Part shown: one piece after another, positions 14,903-21,867 of the stretch
How positions within the stretch are numbered: the stretch's first letter is position 1
Layout: every line of letters begins with the position of its first letter
Assembly (NCBI GenBank): GCA_900551075.1
Contig: URVB01000039.1
Coordinates: 1-35,259 of the forward strand
Length of the DNA: 35,259 bases
Origin: an uncultured Blautia sp.
GTDB taxonomy: Bacteria; Bacillota; Clostridia; Lachnospirales; Lachnospiraceae
Direction: 5' to 3'
The notes under the pieces: model-generated
What the model was told of the DNA's origin: nothing
Seen by the model: only the letters and a program-made list of their open reading frames with translations
Databases searched by the model: none
Made by a program: the position numbers and the translations under genes

Positions 14903-15937
14903 ATGAAGAGAAGATTACTGAGCGTGCTGTTAGGTGCAGCAATGATCGTGTCCACAATGGGCAGTGTGTCTGTAATGGCGGCAGAGAGTGAAGAAGTATT
15001 GCCGGGAGGCGGCTCCAACATTATTTATGTTATTACGCCATCTGTTTCCAATCCTTTCTTTAAGACGGAAGCTGACATTGCTGCCGAGACAGCAGAAGGT
15101 CTTGGCTACGAAGTAAAAGCGGCATCCCATGATGATGACCCGACCAAACAGACAGAGCTGTTCGACAGTGCGATTGCTGATAAGGCAGCCGCGATCATTT
15201 GTGACAATGCAGGTGCAGATGCAACCATCGAAGCTGTAAAAAAAGCAAAAGATGCAGGTATCCCGACATTTCTGATCGATCGCGAGATCAATGAGGACGG
15301 TGTTGCAATTTCTCAGATTGTAGCCAATAACTATCAGGGCGCCAAAGCGATTGCGGAGGTTTGGGTAGAAGCTATGGGAGAGGAAGGAAAATACGCAGAA
15401 TTACTTGGTAAAGAATCCGATACCAATGCAGGCGTTCGTTCCTCTGCATTCCATGAAGTAATTGACCAGTATCCGGATTTGGAAATGGTAGCTCAGCAGA
15501 CTGCAAACTGGGAGAAAACAGAAGCATTTGATAAGACAGAAGCAATTCTTCAGGCAAACCCGGATCTGGATGGCATCATCTGCGGAAATGATACGATGTT
15601 AGAGGGCGCCGTAGCAGCCTGTGAAGCGGCTGGATTGACTATTCCGGTTATCGGCGTAGACGGCTCTGATGAAGCGGCAGCTTTGATCAAGGCAGGAAAA
15701 GCAACAGGTACCGCACTGCAGCAGGCTGCACTGATCGCACAGATGGCAGTTGAGCAGGCTGATCAGTATCTGAAAGAGGGTTCTACAGGCAAAGAAGAAA
15801 AACAGTTAGTTGACTGTATTGCAATCACAGCAGACAATGTTGACAATTTGAAGACCTTTAATTACTCCGAAGGCGGCGAGGCAGAAGAAGCGGAAGAGAC
15901 GGAAACAACTGAAGAAACGGCAGAAGAGGCAGAATAA
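14903..15937 (+). CDS. Ribose-type sugar ABC transporter substrate-binding protein
   Basis: Periplasmic-binding-protein type 1 family member of 344 residues, RbsB-like. After a signal peptide (residues 1-26, probable cleavage at SVMA/AES) come IIYVITPSVSNPFF, AIICDNAGADATIEAVKKA, TFLIDREIN, DGIICGNDTMLEGA and IPVIGVDGSDEA, all typical of ribose/galactose-type binding proteins. There is no lipobox cysteine, unusual for a Gram-positive binding protein, and the C-terminus is an acidic tail rich in Glu and Thr. ATG 14903 has AGGAGGG 8 bases upstream; the frame is open further upstream, but without a signal peptide start. It is the first gene of the operon that ends in ribokinase. Ribose is the likely substrate by context; a related pentose or polyol is possible. 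Confidence 0.88.
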   Translation: MKRRLLSVLLGAAMIVSTMGSVSVMAAESEEVLPGGGSNIIYVITPSVSNPFFKTEADIAAETAEGLGYEVKAASHDDDPTKQTELFDSAIADKAAAIICDNAGADATIEAVKKAKDAGIPTFLIDREINEDGVAISQIVANNYQGAKAIAEVWVEAMGEEGKYAELLGKESDTNAGVRSSAFHEVIDQYPDLEMVAQQTANWEKTEAFDKTEAILQANPDLDGIICGNDTMLEGAVAACEAAGLTIPVIGVDGSDEAAALIKAGKATGTALQQAALIAQMAVEQADQYLKEGSTGKEEKQLVDCIAITADNVDNLKTFNYSEGGEAEEAEETETTEETAEEAE

Positions 15938-15990
15938 ATATTGGCTGCTGTCCACAGATAAAAAACTGATTTTGGAAGCAGCAACCGGGC

Positions 15991-16013
15991 GGGAAGGCGA
16001 TAACAGCCTTCCT
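15991..16013 (+). terminator. Intercistronic hairpin after the sugar-binding protein gene
   Basis: Stem GGGAAGGC / GCCTTCCT (15991-15998, 16006-16013) with a 7-base loop and only a weak T-rich tail. It is probably a partial terminator or 3' stabiliser that lets the binding protein be made in excess over the downstream genes, as is common in ABC operons. Confidence 0.5.
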
Positions 16014-16106
16014 GTCTTTGAAAAGAGAGGTTTTTTGGAGCAGAATAATTCTATCCGGAAACAGACACCGGAGATTCCATAGAGAAACAGTTAAAGGAGA
16101 ACGGCT

Positions 16107-16748
16107 ATGAAAAAACGTATGTTAGCCTTAGGACTCGCTGCGGCCATGACTGCATTCACGATGACCGGATGTGTGAAAGTAGTAAAAATAGGCGAGGAAG
16201 CACAATATACAGGCAAGACAGAATTTAATGCAGGGGACAATGTGGCAGAAATCTGGGAATCCCAGGCAGTCCCGGAGCTGCAGGAAAAAGCAGTGGAGCT
16301 TGCAGATTTCCTGAAAGAGGCAAATGGAGATTTGAAATCCCTGGTTGACCAGTATGGCAAATATTCTATGGGAACCAGCGGAGAAATTAATTATGTAGTA
16401 AAGGGCACCGGAACCGTCACAGAAGTTAATCAGGAGAAAAAAGCAGGATATATGACTGTGAAGCTGGAGGGATATGATGGGACTTTAGAAATCTCAATCC
16501 AGATTGGTTCAGTTTATAAGGGCTCCTCTATTCGGGATTCTCTGGATATTATTAAGTTTGGTGATTATACCAACCAGCAGGATTGGGCGGCGGTTTCCCA
16601 GAGTATTAATAAAGTTGTGGACGAGCAGGTTGTGCGGCCGGCAGACCCGGCATCCTTAAAAGATAAGACGATTTCCTTCACCGGGTGCTTCACTGCAAAT
16701 GATAATACAAAAATATTGATCACTCCGGTTGAGATGGAAGTGAAATAG
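16107..16748 (+). CDS. DUF2291-family lipoprotein
   Basis: Lipoprotein of 213 residues. It has a signal peptide with lipobox TMTGC at about residues 18-22, so it should be anchored outside the membrane. The rest, including CVKVVKIGE, YVVKGTGTVTEVN, GYMTVKLEGYDGTLEISIQIG and GSSIRDSLDIIKFGDYTNQQDW, resembles the DUF2291 family, which is recurrently encoded beside ribose-type sugar ABC transporters. Function is unknown. Because the binding protein here lacks its own lipid anchor, a docking or accessory role is conceivable, but that is speculation. The ribosome binding site AAAGGAGA is at 16093-16100. The ATPase gene starts 11 bases downstream. Confidence 0.78.
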   Translation: MKKRMLALGLAAAMTAFTMTGCVKVVKIGEEAQYTGKTEFNAGDNVAEIWESQAVPELQEKAVELADFLKEANGDLKSLVDQYGKYSMGTSGEINYVVKGTGTVTEVNQEKKAGYMTVKLEGYDGTLEISIQIGSVYKGSSIRDSLDIIKFGDYTNQQDWAAVSQSINKVVDEQVVRPADPASLKDKTISFTGCFTANDNTKILITPVEMEVK

Positions 16749-16759
16749 GAGGTACAGAT

Positions 16760-18322
16760 ATGGCTTATAAATGTCCGGAACATGTCTTCCTGCATGCGGA
16801 CCATATCAGTAAGATTTATCCCGGTACAAAAGCTCTTGATGATGTTTCCTTTGATCTGCTGAAAGGCAGGGTAAACGTTTTGATTGGAGAAAACGGCGCC
16901 GGAAAATCTACTCTGATGAAGATGATCGCAGGTATTGAGCATCCCAGCAAAGGCAAAATATACATTGGTGACAAAGAGGTTTCTTTCCGTAATACGACGG
17001 ATGCCAGAAGGCATGGTATCGGTATTATTCATCAGGAATTAAGTTTATTCCCGAATCTGAACGTATACCAGAATATTTTTATGGCGCGTGAAAAAACAAT
17101 CGGAAAGGTTAAACTGGATAATAAAGCGCATATTGAAGCAACGAAGAAAATTCTGGAGCGGCTGGAGCATGAGATAGCTCCGGAAACTTTGGTTGGAGAG
17201 CTTCGTGTCGGGCAGCAGCAGATGATTGAAATTGCACGTAATCTGGTTGCGGATGATCTGAAGGTGCTGATCATGGATGAGCCGACCTCTTCCCTGAGTC
17301 AGCAGGAGGTTCAGGTCCTGTTTAAAATTATGCGCGAGCTTACCGCGCAGGGGATTTCCATCGTATATATTTCTCATCGTCTGGAAGAAATTATGCAGAT
17401 CGGTGATCATGTGACAATCCTCCGGGATGGAAAATATGTTTCTGATGCAGACGTAAAGGATATTGACGTTCCGTGGATCGTCCATGAGATGACCGGCGGT
17501 GCAAAATCCTATCCAAAGAGAGAAACAATTGTAGATTGGACTAAGGCAGACAAGGTACTGGAGGTGAAGAATCTCTGTCTTCCCAAGGCCGGAGGCGGAT
17601 ACCTGGTTGATCATGTGAGCTTTGAACTGAAAAAAGGTGAAATCCTTGGTATTTATGGCCTAATGGGAGCCGGAAGAAGTGAGATTTTCGAATGTATCAT
17701 GGGGCTTCATCCGGAGCATACGGGAGAGGTTTACCTGGAAGGTGAAAAACTGGATATTAAGTCGATTTCCGGCCAGATTGACAGGGGATTTGCTTTGATT
17801 CCGGAGGACCGCCAGGCGCAGGGACTTGTGCAGACCATGGATATTGAGAAAAACTGTTCCCTTTCCGCTATGAAAAATTATAAAAAGGCCGGTATGCTTC
17901 TGAATGATAAATTGGAAGGGCAGAAGGTTGACGAACAGATCAAAGATATTCATATAAAGGTTGCGGATAAGAAGCTGCCGATTTTATCCTTATCAGGCGG
18001 CAACCAGCAGAAGGTAGTCATTGGTAAGGGCATTCTTACGGAGCCGAAGATTATGCTTATGGATGAGCCGAGCCGCGGGATTGATATCGGTGCAAAAACA
18101 GAAGTTTTTGATATTATCAATCAATACGCGAAACGGGGCTTATCCATCATCGTAATTTCTTCTGAATTGCAGGAAATCGTGGCCATTGCGGACCGTGTGA
18201 TGGTGCTCTCCAATGGTCTGAAAACCGGCGAATTCAGAGGTGACGAAATTCAGGAAGATACTCTGGTATTGGCGTCCTATAAAGGACATCATACCCGGAA
18301 TAAAGAAAAGGAGAATGAATAA
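16760..18322 (+). CDS. Sugar ABC transporter ATP-binding protein (RbsA-like, two ATPase domains)
   Basis: Cytoplasmic ATPase subunit of 520 residues with two ABC domains, as in RbsA/MglA. Domain 1: Walker A GENGAGKST (43-51), HQELS Q-loop, signature LRVGQQQ, Walker B VLIMDEPTS. Domain 2: degenerate Walker A GLMGAGRSE, signature LSGGNQQK, Walker B IMLMDEPSRGIDIG. The loss of the second Walker A lysine is normal in this family and leaves one fully active site. AGGAGG precedes the start by about 7 bases. The stop TAA shares one base with the permease ATG, so the two are tightly coupled. Confidence 0.94.
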   Translation: MAYKCPEHVFLHADHISKIYPGTKALDDVSFDLLKGRVNVLIGENGAGKSTLMKMIAGIEHPSKGKIYIGDKEVSFRNTTDARRHGIGIIHQELSLFPNLNVYQNIFMAREKTIGKVKLDNKAHIEATKKILERLEHEIAPETLVGELRVGQQQMIEIARNLVADDLKVLIMDEPTSSLSQQEVQVLFKIMRELTAQGISIVYISHRLEEIMQIGDHVTILRDGKYVSDADVKDIDVPWIVHEMTGGAKSYPKRETIVDWTKADKVLEVKNLCLPKAGGGYLVDHVSFELKKGEILGIYGLMGAGRSEIFECIMGLHPEHTGEVYLEGEKLDIKSISGQIDRGFALIPEDRQAQGLVQTMDIEKNCSLSAMKNYKKAGMLLNDKLEGQKVDEQIKDIHIKVADKKLPILSLSGGNQQKVVIGKGILTEPKIMLMDEPSRGIDIGAKTEVFDIINQYAKRGLSIIVISSELQEIVAIADRVMVLSNGLKTGEFRGDEIQEDTLVLASYKGHHTRNKEKENE

Positions 18323-19371
18323 TGGCAGAAAAAAAATCATCCAACAATGCTTTGATGATGACCCTGCTAAGGGGAAGAACCTTCATCGTTTTGGTTGTAT
18401 TACTTATTTTCTTCAGTATTACGGCAAATAACTTTCTTACCGTGGGTGCCCTTCTGACGGTTGCAAAGCATGTGGCGCTGTATGGTATTCTGGCAATCGG
18501 CATGACCTATGTCATCATTACCGGAGGAATTGACCTTTCTGTCGGCTCTGTGGCCGGCCTGGCCGGCATGATCGCAGGAGGTCTGATCCAGGAAGGCCTT
18601 ACTTTAAAATTTGCCGGCGTGACAGTTTATTTCTGTGTTCCGCTGGTAGTATTGGTTACTGTTTTGATCGGTGCGCTGGTAGGCGCCCTGAATGGCGTGG
18701 TAATTACGAAGTTTAAGGTTGCTCCGTTTATTGCAACCCTTGGTTCCATGTATATCTGCCGGGGTCTTGCAAATATCCGTTCCAATGGCGCGACCTTCTC
18801 AGAATTGGCAGGTTATGAGGGCCTTGGAAACACAGGGTTTGAGTTTTTTGGAAGAAACTTTATGGGAACGATGATTCCGGTTGGCGTTATCATTCTGGCG
18901 ATTGTGGCCGTTATTGCAGGAGTCATCCTGAAAAAAACTCCGTTTGGCTGGCATGTACAGGCGATCGGCGGTAATGAAAAGGCTTCCAAGCTGTCCGGTA
19001 TCAAGGTTGACCGTGTAAAAATCTGGGTATATGCATTCTCCGGATTATGTTCCGCAATTGTTGGTATTATTGCAACCTCACAGCTTGTTTCCGCTACTCC
19101 AAAGACCGGTGAGTCCTGGGAGATGAATGCGATTGCTGCATCTGTTCTTGGAGGGACCTCCATGGCAGGCGGTGTCGGAAGCATAGGAGGAACGATTGTC
19201 GGCGCATTTGTTATCGGTGTTATCAATGACGGCATGACGATGTGTGGTGTGACTGAGTTCTGGCAGAAGATCATCCGCGGACTTGTGATTATTGTAGCGG
19301 TTATTATTGACCAGTTCCAGAGAAACCTGCAGGCCAAAATGGCGCTTCAGGCGCGTAATGAAAACAAATAA
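18322..19371 (+). CDS. Sugar ABC transporter permease (RbsC-like)
   Basis: Membrane subunit of 349 residues of the ribose/xylose/arabinose/galactoside permease family (BPD_transp_2). After a short cytoplasmic N-terminus there are 8-10 hydrophobic helices. The family motif ITGGIDLSVGSVAGLAGM and the ATPase-contact region GGNEKASKLSGIKVDRVK (EAA-like loop) are clear, as is AASVLGGTSMAGGVGSIGG. It overlaps the ATPase stop by one base. With the ATPase and binding protein it forms a complete importer. An in-frame remnant of rbsD follows its stop. Confidence 0.94.
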   Translation: MAEKKSSNNALMMTLLRGRTFIVLVVLLIFFSITANNFLTVGALLTVAKHVALYGILAIGMTYVIITGGIDLSVGSVAGLAGMIAGGLIQEGLTLKFAGVTVYFCVPLVVLVTVLIGALVGALNGVVITKFKVAPFIATLGSMYICRGLANIRSNGATFSELAGYEGLGNTGFEFFGRNFMGTMIPVGVIILAIVAVIAGVILKKTPFGWHVQAIGGNEKASKLSGIKVDRVKIWVYAFSGLCSAIVGIIATSQLVSATPKTGESWEMNAIAASVLGGTSMAGGVGSIGGTIVGAFVIGVINDGMTMCGVTEFWQKIIRGLVIIVAVIIDQFQRNLQAKMALQARNENK

Positions 19372-19380
19372 TGGTTTACA

Positions 19381-19560
19381 TGGCTCCCGGCATGCAAAGG
19401 TGTGCCTGCAGTCCGGCGGAGGCTGGATGCCGTGCTTGACGAGGCCGAAATTGAGCAGTATACTATTGCTGAGGAAATTATGAGGTCCGCGTCCTGTACG
19501 GGGGAATTCACGCCGTATCCGAATATCATTCTGAGGGCAGGGGCTGCTTTTTCCGCATAA
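19381..19560 (+). pseudogene. rbsD: Remnant of rbsD (D-ribose pyranase / RbsD-FucU family)
   Basis: Between permease and ribokinase an open stretch ending in TAA 19558-19560 encodes pieces of RbsD. GVPAVRRRLDAVLDEAEIEQ followed by YTIAEEI resembles the middle of B. subtilis RbsD (GLPAF...AVLAEEMAVEKVIAAAEI). The end, TGEFTPYPNIILRAGAAF, resembles its C-terminus (TGEFTPYANCILQAGVLF). The ~45-residue N-terminal part with the catalytic His is missing, and about 35 residues between the two blocks appear deleted. No ATG and no spaced ribosome binding site serve it; GTG 19402 is the only start. RbsD interconverts ribose pyranose and furanose ahead of ribokinase, and its slot here is the expected one. 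The comparison is from memory, not an alignment. Confidence 0.72.
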
Positions 19561-19578
19561 AAAGGAGGCGCGTAAGGC

Positions 19579-20463
19579 ATGAAAGTATTGAATTTTGGTT
19601 CTTTGAATCTGGATTATGTGTATCAGGTGGAGAGTATTCTGATTCCCGGAGAAACACAGGCATCGAAAGGCAGAAATACCTTTTGCGGCGGAAAAGGACT
19701 GAACCAGTCCATTGCTTTGGCAAAAGCCGGGATTCCGGTGTATCATGCAGGCATGATCGGTGAGGGCGGAGAGGTGCTGCTTGCTGCCTGTAAAGAGAAT
19801 GGAGTAAATACGGATTTTATTAAACAAATTCCGGGGCCGTGCGGGCATACGGTCATTCAGGTGGATAAAAACGGCCAAAACAGTATTCTTTTGTTTGGCG
19901 GTTCGAACAGAAGCATTACAAGAGAATTTGTAGATTCCGTATTAGCGTCCTTTGATAAGGGCGACGTTATTCTTCTCCAGAATGAAGTGAATGAGCTGGA
20001 TTATATCATTGATGCTGCTTATGAGAAAGGTATGATGATCATTCTGAATCCTTCTCCTTATGACAGTGCATTAGAATCCTGCGATTTGTCCAAGGTGAGC
20101 CTATTCCTCGTAAATGAGATTGAGGGCTTCCAAATCACAGGTGAAAAGGAACCCGAGAAGATTCTGGCGAGGATTAAGAAAGTGTATCCTCATGCGAGGA
20201 TTGTTCTGACTTTAGGGGGAGATGGTGCCGTTTATCAGGATGAAACGGGGATTTACCGTCAGGGGATTTTTAAAGTAAGGGCAGTAGATACGACAGCGGC
20301 AGGAGATACTTTTACCGGATATTTTATCTCTTCCATTATTGATGGGATGCCGGTACAGGAGGGGCTGGAGATGGCAGCGAAAGCATCTGCCATTGCGGTT
20401 TCCCGTCCGGGTGCAACTGCGTCCATTCCGCTTCGGGAGGAAGTGGTGAACTGTGAATTGTAA
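19579..20463 (+). CDS. rbsK: Ribokinase (PfkB family)
   Basis: PfkB-family sugar kinase of 294 residues. Substrate motif FCGGKGLNQSIALAKAG (GG at 37-38), phosphate and adenine-side GGDGAVY, and the catalytic DTTAAGDTF (237-245, with D243 as base) are intact. In context it should phosphorylate ribose, or a similar sugar brought in by the transporter, to the 5-phosphate. Usual ribokinases read NxDxxxxV near the N-terminus; here NLDYVYQVES, and GGKGLNQ replaces the more common GGKGANQ, so a substrate shift within the family is possible. AAAGGAGG (19560-19567) precedes the ATG. It is the last gene of the operon. Confidence 0.88.
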   Translation: MKVLNFGSLNLDYVYQVESILIPGETQASKGRNTFCGGKGLNQSIALAKAGIPVYHAGMIGEGGEVLLAACKENGVNTDFIKQIPGPCGHTVIQVDKNGQNSILLFGGSNRSITREFVDSVLASFDKGDVILLQNEVNELDYIIDAAYEKGMMIILNPSPYDSALESCDLSKVSLFLVNEIEGFQITGEKEPEKILARIKKVYPHARIVLTLGGDGAVYQDETGIYRQGIFKVRAVDTTAAGDTFTGYFISSIIDGMPVQEGLEMAAKASAIAVSRPGATASIPLREEVVNCEL

Positions 20464-20482
20464 GAAATGAGCTGTATACATA

Positions 20483-20521
20483 GAAGAGAGGCACAGTGTC
20501 CGCCGGGCAGTGCCTCTCTTC
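20483..20521. terminator. Terminator hairpin between ribokinase and kamA-like gene
   Basis: Perfect 12-bp stem GAAGAGAGGCAC / GTGCCTCTCTTC (20483-20494, 20510-20521) with a 15-base loop, 19 bases after rbsK and 11 bases before the convergent gene's stop. T-tracts are weak on both sides, but placement between convergent genes suggests a shared, bidirectional terminator. Confidence 0.7.
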
Positions 20522-20532
20522 CTTTCTGCGGA

Positions 20533-21633
20533 TTAATCTCTTTCAAGCCAGGTCTGTTCTTTGGTCACGGGGAGTGTGAAAATCCGTCCTCTGTCATCAT
20601 CATATTTTGCCTGGTGATATTTCATCAAAAGCTCCCCTTCTTTTAAAGCTCCCACGATTTCGATCTTGCCTGTTTTATGAGACATGATATAGCGAATGCA
20701 TTTTCCTTGTCCATTCTGCATGTTCTTTGCTTTTTCGATGATTTCACAGCCTTCCAGCAGCGGAACCTGAAACTGGTGTTTCACTCCGGTGACAGGGCGG
20801 CATTGGAATATATAATAAGGAACAACTCCGGAAGCGGTTAATTCCTTAAGCAAAGCTCCAAGAGTTTCCGGGCTGTCGTTGATGCCTCTTAATAACACGG
20901 TCTGATTTTTCACAATGATGCCGGTGTTTGTCAAAGCTTTGATTGCCTTTTTGGAATCCGGTGTAAGCTCATTGGGATGATTGAATTGGGTGACAACGTA
21001 AATCTGTTTTTTCTTATTGTAACTTTTCAGCAAATGAAGAAGCTCCGGATCATCATAAACTCTCATCGGAAATACCACCGGAGTACGTGTGCCGAAACGT
21101 ATAAGGTCCAGATGCGGGATTTGTGTGAAAAGATTCAGATAATGCTCAAGAGTACGGTTGCTGTTGAGGAAGGCGTCTCCTCCGGAAATTAGAACATTGG
21201 TAATTTCTTCATGGCTGCGTACATAGTCTGCCATAATGTCAATGTTGTCCGTTGTCTCTTCCGAGGAAAGCCCGACCAGTCTCTTACGGAAGCAATGCCT
21301 GCAGTACATTGCGCATTCATGAGTGGAAAGTATCAGTGCAGTCTGGCGGTATTTGTGCTGAAGTCCCACAAGCACGGTGTTATCGCCTTCTCCGCTGGTA
21401 TCAAAGGTTCCTGACAGATCTGTTTCTTCTATAGATGGAATACACATTTTATAAATCGGGTCATTTTTATAATCATCCCAATTGATCAGTGACAGATAGT
21501 ATTGCGGAATACTCATAGGAAATAGTTCAAGTATTTCACTGAGATGCTTTTCCTGTGTATCTGTCAGGTGAAGCGTGTTTTTTAATTCCTCAGCCTGCGT
21601 GACATTGTTTCTTAGTTCCGATCTCCAATCCAT
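20533..21633 (-). CDS. KamA-family radical SAM aminomutase-like protein, substrate unknown
   Basis: PLP- and SAM-dependent radical enzyme of 366 residues. Cluster motif CAMYCRHCFRKRL (C107, C111, C114), GGDAFLNS, TQFNHPNELT and RTPVVFPMR match lysine 2,3-aminomutase. NGQGK (K311) stands where lysine aminomutase has the PLP-lysine motif PGGGGK. RGIND (D253) keeps one of the two Asp residues that hold the lysine side chain, but the second, in QCD, is replaced: QCRPVTG (R279). The zinc-binding C-terminal cysteines of classical KamA are absent. A true lysine 2,3-aminomutase is therefore doubtful. The start is ATG 21631-21633; an upstream ATG (21708) would be almost leaderless given the promoter at 21717-21745. 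The ribosome binding site is weak. Confidence 0.82.
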   Translation of the reverse strand: MDWRSELRNNVTQAEELKNTLHLTDTQEKHLSEILELFPMSIPQYYLSLINWDDYKNDPIYKMCIPSIEETDLSGTFDTSGEGDNTVLVGLQHKYRQTALILSTHECAMYCRHCFRKRLVGLSSEETTDNIDIMADYVRSHEEITNVLISGGDAFLNSNRTLEHYLNLFTQIPHLDLIRFGTRTPVVFPMRVYDDPELLHLLKSYNKKKQIYVVTQFNHPNELTPDSKKAIKALTNTGIIVKNQTVLLRGINDSPETLGALLKELTASGVVPYYIFQCRPVTGVKHQFQVPLLEGCEIIEKAKNMQNGQGKCIRYIMSHKTGKIEIVGALKEGELLMKYHQAKYDDDRGRIFTLPVTKEQTWLERD

Positions 21634-21716
21634 TTTATCATCTTCTTTCTTTTTATTTTTTGTACACTTACAATCATGCATCAGGGAAACAGGACTGTAA
21701 TTGTCCATATGTCAAC

Positions 21717-21745
21717 ATTATACAAGAAAAATGAATATTTTGCAA
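21717..21745 (-). promoter_or_regulatory. Promoter of the kamA-like gene
   Basis: On the minus strand TTGCAA (21740-21745), 17 bases, TATAAT (21717-21722). Transcription would start near 21710, leaving a leader of about 75 bases before ATG 21633. Confidence 0.75.
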
Positions 21746-21750
21746 ATAAA

Positions 21751-21779
21751 TGGACGAATTATGGTTTCTGGTGTATAAT
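21751..21779 (+). promoter_or_regulatory. Promoter of the DUF5717 operon
   Basis: TGGACG (21751-21756), 17 bases, TATAAT (21774-21779), giving a leader of roughly 80 bases before TTG 21868. Its -35 lies only 5 bases from the -35 of the divergent kamA-like promoter. Confidence 0.65.
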
Positions 21780-21867
21780 GAAGCGGAACGAATTGAGGCG
21801 AGACGCTTATCGGTCATTGTCTGCGCGTTCATGGTACATTTTAGGAAGCAGGATAAGGGGAGCAGCT

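Noticed and set aside
20533..21633. Classical lysine 2,3-aminomutase (kamA)
   Set aside because: The second substrate Asp is Arg and the zinc cysteines at the C-terminus are absent; only the family name is safe.
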